Origin: Steromphala cineraria
Taxonomy: Eukaryota; Mollusca; Gastropoda; Trochida; Trochidae
Reading direction: 5' to 3'
Assembly: GCA_916613615.1 (NCBI GenBank)
Contig: OU744730.1
Location: 4,309,582-4,373,581, forward strand
Length of the DNA stretch: 64,000 nucleotides
The notes below the pieces were generated by a model that was given only the letters and a program-made list of their open reading frames with translations, made no database searches and was not told where the DNA came from. The translations under genes were made by a program, and so were the position numbers. Positions 45,461 through 56,235 of this stretch are shown here, in pieces; the first letter of the stretch is position 1, and every line of letters begins with the position of its first letter.

Positions 45461-46416
45461 TAGCTCATCAGGACTGAAAGTCCAGATGGGCTTATGGCAT
45501 GGCCCGTCGTCCGGCGTCCCTCCGTCGTCCGTCGTCCGTCCGTAAACTTTTGACACTTTCGACTTCTCCTCATGAACCATACACATTAGAGAGCTGAAAT
45601 TTTGTGTACAGGTACCATAGCATTTGGAGATTCTAATATGAACTCTGGTGACCCTGTGACCCCAAATAGGGTCACAGGGGTCACAACCGTAAAAACCAAT
45701 TCTCATGTTCTTCTCCAGTTCCAAAAGGAGTAGAGAGTTAAAAATGAAATGTGCAGACTCCTTGGACAATGGGGATTCTAATTTGTAACTTTGTTGACCC
45801 TGTGACCCCAAATAGGGTCACAGGGGTCACAACCTTAAAAACCTATTTTCATCTTCTTCTCCAGTACCAAAAGGAGGTGAGAGTTAAAAACGATATGTGC
45901 AGACTCCTTGGACAATGGGGATTCTTATTTGTAACTTTGGTGACCCTGTGACCCCAAATAGGGTCACAGGGGTCACAACCTTAAAAACCTATTTTCATCT
46001 TCTTCTCAAGTTCCAAAAGGTCTAGAGAGCTGAAATCATATGTGCAGACTCCTTGGCCAATGGGGATTCTAAACTGTAGGATTCGTGACCCCATGACCCC
46101 AAATAGGGTCACAGGGGTCACAATCTTAAAAACCTATTTATCTCCATTAGATGACAGTCAATGGAAATTTATTTCTCCTTTGATATTTTAGTGTGGACTT
46201 CTTTCACTGTCTAATATTGGCGATCAAGAAAGTGTTGAATAATAATAAATCATTTGGGTAAGGACATTTATTCCGAAATCGTTACATTTGTTTTGTAATT
46301 TTATTATAGGTTTTCTTGCAATAGATAACATCAGTTTGATTTTAAGCTCATCTGGCCTGTAAAAAGTAAACTTGATATGATGCCTGATGAGCTACAGAGC
46401 CAATGGCTCTATTTTT
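45461..46416. mobile_element. repeat element with TAGCTCATCAGG ends and internal ~145-bp repeats, copy 1
   Basis: Begins TAGCTCATCAGGACTGAAAG and a CCGTCGTCCGGCGTCCCTCC tract. It ends with the inverse CCTGATGAGCTA plus the palindrome AGAGCCAATGGCTCT. Between are four ~145-bp units, each holding GTGACCCtgTGACCCC and GGGTCACAGGGGTCAC as hairpin arms, then TTCCAAAAGGAG, TGTGCAGACTCCTTGG and CAATGGGGATTCT. Non-coding. The superfamily is unknown. Confidence 0.8.
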
Positions 46417-46561
46417 TATATGAAATGATTAAAAGGAGCCACGAACAAGACTCTAGACTTGCCAACAATTTCTAGACTTAAGATGGCTCCTTTAATTTTT
46501 TATTTGCTCTGGATAGTAAAGAAAGATTTAGTCTATGAAATATTTTTTCAAATAAAATATA

Positions 46562-46733
46562 CAGTAGAATTCGGATATAACAAACTCCAAGACAACAGAA
46601 TTTAGTTCGCTATATCCGGTGTTCGCTATACGCATATAATTTTAATGATATTATATAGGGACGGGACTTGAAAATTTGTTTGCTATATCCGAGTGTTCGC
46701 TATATCCGTGTTCGCTATATCCGTGTTCTACTG
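46562..46733. mobile_element. pogo/Tigger-like MITE (172 bp)
   Basis: Ends CAGTAGAATTCGGATATA and the complement of CAGTAGAACACGGATATA (18 bp, two mismatches). Flanked by TA on both sides (46560-46561, 46734-46735). Inner TTCGCTATATCCG units repeat four times. TA targets and CAGT-type ends fit the pogo/Tigger group. Confidence 0.75.
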
Positions 46734-46805
46734 TAATAAATTTTTTTATTTATAGCTCTTGCAATTTAGTTTGACCTAGACTGTATTTAAGGTTTCAAGA
46801 TTATA

Positions 46806-47150
46806 CAGCCGCAGGCTACGGTATGTTACGTATTTCCTCTATTGAGCATCCGGCTTCTTATAAGCGCCAGGCCTCTAATAAGCATCAGGAGTCAACGGTT
46901 GTTGAGAAAATAAGCTCTGGGCCTCTGATTTGCTCCGAATCTCTAATAAGTCTAAACCATTAAATTTATACTCCTTTTGTTAAAATTATACATGTTTTCA
47001 TTTTTAGTGTTCGCATTAATCAGAATTCTATCTTCTATTTATGTAGTAAGAGTTGTGTCTCCAAAAAGTTATTAAGTGCTATAGGGTATTGGTATTGAGC
47101 AAATAGGCGCCTTGGCGCTTCTTAGGAGGATATATGGTAATTGGTAGAGA
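46806..47150. mobile_element. degenerate inverted-repeat element with AAGCGCC motifs
   Basis: Left: GGTATGTTACGTATTTCCTC, TTCTTATAAGCGCC, TCTAATAAGC. Right, inverted: GGCGCTTCTTAGGAGGATAT, ATGGTAATTG. The arms are diverged, so the limits are approximate. Confidence 0.45.
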
Positions 47151-47263
47151 CTGTATTTAGTAATCAAAAGTGAATTGCAATATGAATGATATTTAGTGAT
47201 ATGCAAGAGGTTAATATTATGTCGATAGATGCGAATTTTGGAGTGTAAGACATCTTACCTTTT

Positions 47264-48005
47264 TAGCTCATCAGGACTGAAAGTCCAGACGGGCTTATGG
47301 CATGGCCCGTCGTCCGGCGTCCGTCCGTCTGTAAACTTTTGACACTTTCGACTTCTCCTCATGAACCATACACATTAGAGAGCTGAAATTTTGTGTACAG
47401 GTACCATAGCATATGGAGATTCTAATATGAACTTTGGTGACCCTGTGACCCAAAATAGGGTCACAGGAGTCACAACTTTAAAAACCTATTTTCATCTTCT
47501 TCTCCAGTTCCAAAAGGAGTAGAGAGTTAAAAATGATATGTGCAGACTCCTTGGCCAATGGGGATCCTTAATTGTAGATTTTGTGACCCAATGACCCCAA
47601 ATAGGGTCACAGGGGTCCCACATTAAAAACCTATTTTCATCTTCTTATCCAGTTCTAAAAGGACTAGAGAGTTGAAAATGATATGTGCAGACTCCTTGGC
47701 CAAAGGGGATTCTTAATTGTAGATTTCGTGACCCAATGACCCCAAATCTATGGCAAATTTATTTCTCCTTGGATATTTTAGTGTGGACTTCTTTCACTGT
47801 CTTATATTGGCGATCTAGAAAGTGTTGAATAATAATAAATCATTTGGGTAAGGAAATTTATTCCGAAATCGTTACATTTGTCTTGTAATTTTTTTATAGG
47901 TTTTCTTGCAATAGATAACATCAGTTTCATTTTAGCTTATCTGGCCTGTATAAAGCAAACTTGATATGATGCCTGATGAGCTACAGAGCCAATGGCTCTA
48001 TTTTT
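47264..48005. mobile_element. repeat element with TAGCTCATCAGG ends, copy 2
   Basis: Same ends and same flow as 45461-46416 but with fewer internal ~145-bp units (about two and a half). Ends CCTGATGAGCTACAGAGCC. Same orientation, about 0.85 kb after copy 1. Internal unit number differs between the copies. Confidence 0.8.
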
Positions 48006-48738
48006 CTTGATCCTTTGAGCCTTTTTTCACAAAGAAGAAGAGCAACAAAATCTTTTAGCTAAAGTGTGAATTTCATTTTACACTTTAAGAAAGATATTTA
48101 TATTTTTTCAAACTTATGTCTGAAAACAACCTCAGAGGATGAAATTAATTTCATTTTGTTCATCTTGGCTTGAAATTACCAAGATTCAGAAGACATCCCA
48201 AACCCCTTCGGGATCTGAATTTCATATCCATGACAAGCAAAAACTTGATCCGAGCAATTGAATTTCATAAATCTTTAGACCTGGTCCCCCTTGTCATAAT
48301 ATCAACCCTATCACCGACTCCTAGGTCTCTGTGGTAAATAAGAACTGAAAGATGAGCCCATTATGTCTCCGAGGGGTATTGCAGGATGTGCCGTCAAATG
48401 GAATCTGATCGTCGGCCATCTTTGATGAGCAAATCATACAGAAAATGGCTGATATCAAAAGCCTTCGGGACCTACTGGAATAAGCTTGTAATAAACTTTC
48501 TGTTCCTTGCTAATAAGATTTTCATGTGTACAGTCTGTTGTAGATTGTCTCTATGACTGCCGACATATGGTTTATATATTCCTGATATTCTACTTATTCT
48601 TCAATCTCATGCTGATGTGCATGGTTTTCATTTGAAAAAAGTTTGATTTATTATCTATGAATCTTGTGAAAATGGTTAACCTATCTTGTTGGGTGTCCTT
48701 TGATAATAAAGATTGTTGGTATTTTTCTTGTTGGATTA
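48006..48738. other. noncoding; repeat-poor 48180-48480
   Basis: A GC-balanced stretch without frames or repeats, a possible regulatory island. The rest is AT-rich. Confidence 0.4.
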
Positions 48739-48960
48739 TTATGAGGTTTATCTTAAACATTATTTGATAGACATGAAATAATAAAGAAGTTGATCATCCA
48801 TAAACTCTGTTATTCCTGTTATTATCACTATGTTTTGTTGTTTGATTTGTATCAGGTTTATCTTTAGCATTCTTTGACAGACATGAAATGATAAAGAAGT
48901 TGATCATCAATAAACTCCTTTTCTTCCTGATATTATTGGTATGTTATGTTTATGTACATA
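48739..48960. repeat. 111-bp tandem duplication
   Basis: TAT(G/C)AGGTTTATCTT, ATAGACATGAAAT, AATAAAGAAGTTGATCATC, AATAAACTC and ATTCCTG repeat at a 111-bp offset. AAGAAGTTGatCATCCATA resembles the end of the 254-bp MITE family. Confidence 0.75.
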
Positions 48961-49004
48961 TTGCTTGAAATGGACAGTATTTCAATAACACTATGACTAT
49001 TTTG

Positions 49005-49095
49005 CATAACGAGTGATCGTGAGATTTGAACCTGGGCCATCTGTGTTAAGATTTAGCCACTCTACGTCTTCGACCAAAGAGATATTCCCCCTAGC
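49005..49095 (-). mobile_element. possible tRNA-derived SINE head
   Basis: On the minus strand TAGAGTGGCTAAATCTTA (A-box-like) is followed by CCAGGTTCAAATCTCACGAT (B-box-like). The body is not recognised. Confidence 0.35.
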
Positions 49096-50404
49096 CGAAG
49101 CAAGTAGGAATACTTATTCATTTCCCTGCCATATTTGTTAGGTGCTATTGTCCATCTTGCATAAGGATATAACCAAATTCTGTAATTTTCATGGAACAAG
49201 CAACTTAAAATCACTTTTAATTTCTTATTGAAATTGAGGCAGGAAATATTGTTTAATGTACCTAATTATTTTGCTCTTATGATTAAAGGATTTAAATTGT
49301 AATAGGGCTTCTCAGGGCTTTCAACTAAATCAAACTAATTCCTCGTATTTATGTAAAAATTGTATTCCATTTGACAGTTGGAGATAAGATCTCCAGTTGA
49401 AGTTAACTGCGATCTTGTCAAAGCCCCACATCAGGTTATTCTATTACTGAATGACCAAATCTAAGATGAATCCTCTCTATTTAGTTATCAGTGCCCCTTC
49501 TTAAAATATCACTGATTGAAGTTTCAATTTCAAAACTTTTTTCATGTGGCTGTCAATTTCGATGAAACCCATGTCGCTATACTTTCTCGTGAATGATATC
49601 ATTTTCTGTCAAAATCTGAAAAGGAATTAAGTTCGGTTGATGTTGACATTGAAATGTGTCAGATCAACTCAAGGCAATGCATGTAACTATCGAAAAACTC
49701 GATTTTGTGTAAAAAACAGTTATGAATGAATCGAAAGGCTTGGATTTCAAGCAAATTTGCAAAAATCTGTTTTGCTGAAAACTTTACAATGAGAATGACA
49801 AGCTGAATGGAACTCAGAGGGCCACGAGAGGCGTGCAATGACTTTATGAAATGAACGCTCAAAGAAAATTAGTTTTTCTCGTAAATTTGATAAAAACGGG
49901 GAGTGAAGTGAATCAAGCAGGCGATGACTGCAAGGTGAAGGTCATTTGACAGGTCACGGGTCAAACTGACAGCCGACACGATTTTAACGTGTTTATAACA
50001 AGATATCATAATTTAGCGAAGGAAGAGGAAATCTTAAAATGTGCAACTGTCAGGTGAATGTAATTGTGGTGTCAATCATGATAAAGATATGATTTCAGTC
50101 GTCGCTCGCTGGCTTCGCTCAGTCATGGTTCGTGAAACTAACAAGAAATGAATGTTAATGTTAGAAAACTTAATTATCCTTTGTTGGAATAATTTTAGAC
50201 TTTTTTCCCTGATTTCTTTTATTTCTGGCCAAGCTCCTCAGTCCGATTAAGGCAGATGAAGTTAAAGAGACAGTCCTATCTGGGTATTTTTCGAGAGCGG
50301 AAGGTTGCCACCAACATTCAATATTTGGTGTTCAAAACCTTTTTACCTCCTGAGACTTTTTACTCCCAATTTTGCCCTTCAGCTGAAATTGTATATGAGG
50401 TTCT
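49096..50404. other. noncoding; hormone-receptor-like half-sites at 49932-49963
   Basis: No gene. 49880-50110 is repeat-poor and holds AGGTGAAGGTCA (49933-49944) and AGGTCACGGGTCA (49951-49963). AT-rich elsewhere. Confidence 0.45.
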
Positions 50405-50408
50405 TTAA

Positions 50409-50753
50409 AGGGGCAGTAGCATGTTTTAATTTTTTTTGTATATGTTCAATTTTTCACTTATATTTGTACGTTAATGCCAAATGTAATATTTTGATAGTGT
50501 CAAAAATATCATAACACAAACCAATCATTAATAATCAGAGGAAAAATTATAAAGATCTATATTAAGTTCTTTGGCGGTCATTTTTGTGTGAATACCATTC
50601 ATTCATTTTATGTAAGAAAAAGGCTAAAAATTTCATAACATATTTGATTCACTGCTTCATTTGGTTGAAATACATTGTCTGTCAATTGGAACCATTTATT
50701 TTCATTTTCCTGACATCTACTTATATTCTCCCTAAAAATGTGCTACTGCCCCT
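50409..50753 (-). mobile_element. TTAA-flanked MITE, copy E
   Basis: Flanked by TTAA at 50405-50408 and 50754-50757. Ends AGGGGCAGTAGCATG and GTGCTACTGCCCCT. Same orientation as copies C and D, with worn interior. Confidence 0.9.
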
Positions 50754-50924
50754 TTAAGACTTCAAACTTTGTACATAAGGTCGATCTTTACTTCGATTCC
50801 TTCCAAAATCAGTGTAGCAGGTTTCCCCCTTTTTACATTGAATCAATTTTCTTTTAAATCCTAAGCATAATTAACTCATAGTTTTGAATTGAATTTGGTT
50901 CAAAGAATGATCTCTCTTATTATC

Positions 50925-51045
50925 CCACAGGTATGTGATATACTCTGGGATATAGTCTTGTCTGTCCGTCTGTCCGTCCATCCATTATCATTTTATTTCT
51001 GGAGAAGAACTCCAAACCTGTAAGACTAAGCTCAATGAAACTTGG
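50925..51045. mobile_element. GTCCGTC-type repeat fragment
   Basis: TATCCCACAGGTATGTGATA, then CTGGGATATAGTCTTG, TCTGTCCGTCTGTCCGTCC, and TGAAACTTGGTACC. Similar in style to 34796-34976 but a different family. Abuts the MITE at 51057. Confidence 0.5.
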
Positions 51046-51056
51046 TACCTGGTTAA

Positions 51057-51478
51057 AGGCACCACTCGAGGGGCTTTCATCCGCCATTTTGAAAGGGTTA
51101 GCATTGCGAGAAAACAAATGTGCTGTAATATGCTTATTCATTAACAAAATTAAGTAATAACTACATGATTGGTAGAAGACGAGCATATATACAAATAATT
51201 CATAATAAAAGTTATCAGTTGCAACAGCATTTTGTCGTAGTAATTCATTCCCCGATCGTAGCTTCGATGATTGGCTTCATTTCACGATGTTTTTATTTTT
51301 TGAGCGATACGCTTTATTTTGTGTCAAATTGTCAAATCTTTAACAACTAAAATGCTCATCTCACAAACATAAATGAAATTAAGTGTGAAATTATCATGTA
51401 AAAATCATATATAATTGTAAACAGGAAAGTCCCCCTGAATTTCGTTTCCACAAAAAATACCCCACTCGAATGGTCCCT
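51057..51478. mobile_element. second TTAA-flanked MITE family (422 bp)
   Basis: Ends AGGCACCACTCGAGGGG and the complement of AGGGACCATTCGAGTGGGG, with TTAA at 51053-51056 and 51479-51482. Different ends and interior from copies A-E. Non-coding. Confidence 0.7.
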
Positions 51479-51482
51479 TTAA

Positions 51483-52954
51483 GTCAGCATGGGATGGTTC
51501 TTAGGATGATTATTTTTTTAGGTCAACATGGAAACATGTTTTTCAATTATGTTTCTGAAGCAGCAATTGTAAGATATACAAGTTTATGTAATGATAATGA
51601 TAATGAGATAATTCAGATTCAGATGTGTCCCTTAGAATTATCAGATGTTCAATACTGAACTCTCTTAATTACTATGATAGAAAGCAATAGTCCAATCAGA
51701 AAGTAACTGGAGGTTGCTAACAATCACCTGTAGGGGCGCTGATATCAGCACAGAAAACTCAAGGGTCTGCAGCAAGGCATAAAACTGACAGTTTGGAAAC
51801 TGGTGTTTTAGGCTTTGCGTAGGGAGATGGCTAATGAATAATTATTCAGTTTTAACCTTTAACCTGCTAGTTGTTTTTTTAATGCATGTAAATACAAAAA
51901 AAAATGTTTTACATAAATGAAATTAAATTCTCAATGGTTAGCTAAATAAAGTTTAATGCAATTGTTTGGAACTGTGTTTTTATGCTATTAATACAATTAT
52001 AGCATTTAAACTATGAAAAAGTTTGTTTGATAAAACGATTACAAATACCAAATTCTTAGCTTTTCGTTAACAATTGTTTTGGAAGTAAAGCTATATTTTT
52101 TTTAAATATGCAAAAGGTTATGCAGCAACATAAAAAGCTATTTTCAAGCTATATATTTTCACATAATTTTCACTCATCTTTTAACTTTATTGATTAAAAA
52201 GAGGATTTTTAGCATAAAATAATATATATCTTTGTGTTTCATAAGTTGGCTGGATGAATTTTTCCCCTAAGTTTTAATTTAATTTTGAATGTATATTTCT
52301 TGTGTAACGTTTCTGTTTAATGTAAACTATAATTATTTTCTAAAAGTTGAAGTCACTAACTTTTTTTTTTACTAAAATGTATGTCAGTTTCTTGTAATAA
52401 CTTATATGTCTACAAAATCAATTTGTAACTAAAAAGGAAAAATTAAAAAACTTTGTACAAGCTGAATTGTATTAAAAATCAAAATCATATTTCAAAACTT
52501 TTATTGTTAAGTGTCTTTTGAAAACTTAAGCTTGAAAACACTTAAGAAATGTAATTTATATATTTATGGTTGTGCATTATATTAATGACAAGTGGACAAT
52601 AAATGCTATGTAATCAAAAATAAAAATTACAATGAGTGCCATTTGAGTTCTCAAAAGCAGCCACTCAAAATGAATTATATAAACTTCATACTTAAAATGT
52701 TAAACTCTGAAAGGGCTTTTATACCATTTGACATAAGCTTTTTTGATGTCATAAAACACTTTTTTCATTAGGGCTGTGCAATATTATCCAAATATGTAGC
52801 AATAATTTCAATACAATAATTGCAATATAATATATCATTGAGTAATATATCACAATATAATTGTACCAGCTTATTTCAAATCAAATTTATTCATATAATA
52901 ATGATAGTGACAAGTTTTAAGCCAAATATCCAGGGCAAGCACTGCTCAATTGCT
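51483..52954. other. AT-rich noncoding
   Basis: No gene. The small frames have no motif. Confidence 0.45.
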
Positions 52955-53197
52955 GTACATTACGTAACCATGAAGGATTGTACCTTCAGAGCCGCTACTT
53001 AGCTCTCTGAGCGACCATAACCATTCTCCATTATTGTACCGCTGGGTGGACTGAGTGCAATGTGGATGAAGTGTCTTGCCAAAGGACACAACACAGTGTA
53101 AAACCCATGTCACAATGTTTGGTGTCTCCACCTGGATTTGAACCCGGATCTTTGGCATGACAGGCAAGCACGCTCTCCACTACACCACCATGCTCCA
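52955..53197 (-). mobile_element. tRNA-derived SINE (family B)
   Basis: On the minus strand: GGAGCATGGTGGTGTAGTGG (A box), CCGGGTTCAAATCCAGGTGG (B box), ACACCAAACATTGTGA, GTGTCCTTTGGCAAGACACT, TCATCCACATTGCACTCAG, CCACCCAGC, and TACAATCCTTCA. Co-linear with the copy at 61860. Confidence 0.85.
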
Positions 53198-53316
53198 CAA
53201 ATATCTTGTTCTTTGGGACAAATATATGCTTTCAGTGCAAGCAATTATTTTGGAGGTGATAATTGTGGGTCTGTTTAGAAAAATGATAAAGGGCATTTTT
53301 AATATATGCTGTTAAA

Positions 53317-53418
53317 ATGGGTACCTGGAAACAGGATGTACAGACCTACGTACATGGTCGCACTTAGGGTTTTGTAGCTGCTTTGAAAGTACAATTCCTT
53401 CAGGGTAATAATTGTGAG
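53317..53418 (+). mobile_element. SINE family B, 5'-truncated copy
   Basis: GGGTACCTGG, TACAGACCTACGTACATGG, and GCTTTGAAAGTACAATTCC then TTCAGGGTAATAAT match the 3' half of the copy at 61860-62110. Only 120 bp from an oppositely oriented copy. Confidence 0.72.
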
Positions 53419-54654
53419 TAGCCCATTGGATGGCGAGTGTGCAATTTATTTATCAATATCATTATTATTATTATTTATTATAATATTTATTATTGAAGTC
53501 AATTTTTTTAATGATCTGAAAGTTTTGGTATGTCTAAAGATTATCCTGCATAAAATGAATCATACAAAAAGCTGATTGTAGAGTTCATTCAACATATTGC
53601 AACATTATTGCAATTGATGAAATGTATATTGCAATATATTGCATTACTTGCAGTTACTTACTTGCAGTTGCCATATACTGATCCCTTTTTCAAATTCCCA
53701 CCTTCCATTTCATAATTGTATGTTATAAGTCAAAAGTGCATCAGATAAATGTATGTGTCAAAAGTATTTATCTGTAATTTAAACCCCTCCCTAAAACATG
53801 TTAAGAAAAAGTTTTTTCTTCCAGAATGTTATGCAGTAACAACAAGCAAGACTGTACAAAAAGTTCAGATTCATTTAAAGATTAAGTTTCTCATGTTAAT
53901 GTGCTTTCCTAAGTTTCCTTTGCAAATGATAAAAATGCATTACCAGCATGGAAGCAAAGTAAATATGATTATTTGCTCTACATATTATAACTTGTAATAT
54001 TATATATATATTGAAGAGATCCTGCTGATATTTTTCCATTTATATTGATAATGGTTTTATAATGCTAACAAGATATTCTTTTCAGATCTTATTATCAAAA
54101 GCATAATGTTAAGATCATTTAATTAGATTAAAACTCTTTTCTTTCAGTTATTATCCATAATATAATTTCATTCGCTATTGAAAATATTATTAATTAACCG
54201 TAATATAATTTCATTCGCTATGGAAAATATTATTTAGCTTAAATGATATCTGCTTTCTAATGTTGATTTACATTTACAGAAGTCATGTGGTGAATATTAT
54301 TTTTATTTTCTTAGCTTGACTTTGACATAATCACTTTCGTTCGCTCATATTTGTTTTCCGTCATTACGAATCATGCAGCGTCGACTGCAAAACATGTGAT
54401 TCGTGGGAAGCTTGTATAAAACATTGCCTCTAATCGTCAAGACCTAAGGATGAAAAGCAGTTATCCTTTGTCATAATAAAAGATTGATAAATACAACTGC
54501 CGCTAGTAATGAAACAATATCCTTTCTCCCGGGGTGCTTAACTGTGGAGGGCAAGGCACAGCATTCAATTATAGGCCATCGCTTTTCTACGCTATGAAAT
54601 AATAGAATAATTTGATAACCAGGCATTGTCTTCTCAGGCAAGGATGAAAATGGA
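53419..54654. other. AT-rich noncoding with a short duplication at 54160-54238
   Basis: ATAATATAATTTCATTCGCT then AT(T/G)GAAAATATTATT occurs twice at a ~53-bp offset. An ATT-rich microsatellite patch lies at 53455-53493. 54300-54600 is more balanced. No gene. Confidence 0.5.
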
Positions 54655-55055
54655 TCAAATATGCAATTATGTTGTTTTTCTCTTTGAGTATTAAGTGATT
54701 TACATGAAATCTTATAGAATTGTTTTGCTAATGATTACTTTTGTGATCTGACACCATTGCAACAGAATATTGAAACATTGATATGAATTTCTTGTATTTT
54801 CCAAATGCTTTAAATTTGCAATTATGTTTTTTTTCTTTGTGTATTTTACATGAAATTTTTCAGAATTCTTTGCTAATGATTTACTTTTGTGCTCTTTTAC
54901 AATGGCAACAGAAAAATGAGAACATTGATATGAATTTATTGTATTTTTAAAAATGTCTCAAATATACAATTATCTTGTTTTTTCTTCTTTGAATCAAGTG
55001 ATTTACATGAAATCTTATAGAATTGTTTTGCTTATGATTTACGTTGGTGATTATG
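54655..55055. repeat. ~160-bp tandem repeat, ~3 diverged copies
   Basis: CAATTATGTTGTTTTTCTC, TTTACATGAAATCTTATAG, AATTGTTTTGCTAATGATT, and ATTGATATGAATTTCTTGTA recur in order. Confidence 0.75.
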
Positions 55056-55624
55056 TCCTATATGGCATTCATATGATTTTCTTTCAGATAATTCTTTTTT
55101 AGTTTCTTTGGCAATCGATCAGTAATTATATTATTATTATATATCAGATAAAAAATCTTTTATATATTTATTGTAAAGATCAATGGTGGTGAGAAATATA
55201 TCACAGATTCTGGCATTTGATTAATGAAGGTTTTTAATAAATAACAGATTATTCTTTAAAATTTCTATGGCAATTTATCAATAGAGGTAATTAATATATT
55301 ACTGATAAGTAACACATATATTTTTATACATCAGATACAAAAATCTATTATTTCTAAGCCAAAAGATATTTGTTGTTTCACATATGTTTCAATAGATCAG
55401 TGGGGGTAATAAATACCGGGTATATATCACAAATAACTCTTTTAAGTCTCTATGGAAAATAATACAAGATAAATGTAATATATTTATTACCTTTATGGTT
55501 GAAAATAAGTAGTGACATATTTTCAATATGAGCACTAGTGCACATATCACTTTTGCCTAGCAACGATTGTTGTAGCGCGTGTTCCCATATTCTTTCGCCT
55601 GTGATGTCATAACACCATTGTTCG

Positions 55625-55632
55625 TGACGTCA
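55625..55632. promoter_or_regulatory. palindromic CRE site
   Basis: TGACGTCA, the full cAMP-response-element palindrome, with the variant TGATGTCA about 20 bp upstream. Function is inferred only. Confidence 0.4.
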
Positions 55633-55715
55633 CTGTAGCCGGCTCTCGCAAGGGAAGCGGCTCGTTTCTTGCATAATTCTAAGATGGTAAAATGGAATAG
55701 AATCGGTAATAAAAA

Positions 55716-55862
55716 AATTATTACCCTGGGAAGTGTGTCATATGACTTTTATGAAACTTGTGAAATTTTTTTTAAAACCTTTGCTCTCTCTCGGGTATTA
55801 AAAAAATTCACACTTGTTTGGTAAAAGTCATATGACACACCTCTAAGGGTTATAATTTCTAT
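55716..55862. mobile_element. palindromic element beside a CRE-containing segment
   Basis: Left arm ATTATTACCCTGGGAAGTG, then TGTCATATGACTTTTA; right arm TAAAAGTCATATGACACACC, then TCTAAGGGTTATAATTTC. The arms pair over about 60 bp with a short loop (GCTCTCTCTC). The preceding 55540-55700 segment is unlike its surroundings and has TGACGTCA at 55625-55632. The whole 55500-55862 insert may be one element within the tandem family. Confidence 0.65.
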
Positions 55863-56235
55863 ATATAATATATATATGATAAGTAACACTTGTATATATG
55901 TAGCCACGTCTATTGTTTTCTAAATAAAAAGATATGTTTGTATTACATATAATTCAATAGATCAGTGAGGTTAATAGATATATCACAAATAACTCTTTTA
56001 ACGTTTCAGTGGCAATTGATCAGTATATGAAATATATATATATATAAAAAAGTAGCCACTTGTATATATCAGTAACCAGTAACTGCGACAAGAGATATTT
56101 TGGTTTTACATATATTTCAAAAGATCAGTTGGGGTAATAACTACATCACAGATAACTCTTTTAAGTTTATATTTAAATAGATCAGTATAGGTAATAAATA
56201 TACCACCGATAAGTAAGACTTGTGTACATCAGTTA

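Larger units (their letters stand above)
55090..56235. repeat. diverged tandem family with GATCAGT/AACTCTTTTAA phrases
   Basis: GATCAGTGGGGGTAATAAAT, ATATCACAGATAACTCTTTT, and TGGCAATTGATCAGT recur about six times, interrupted by the 55500-55862 insert. Confidence 0.6.

Noticed and set aside
45446..45951. 121-codon minus and 66-codon plus frames
   Set aside because: Both lie wholly in the repeated element with TAGCTCATCAGG ends, and the second copy does not keep them open.
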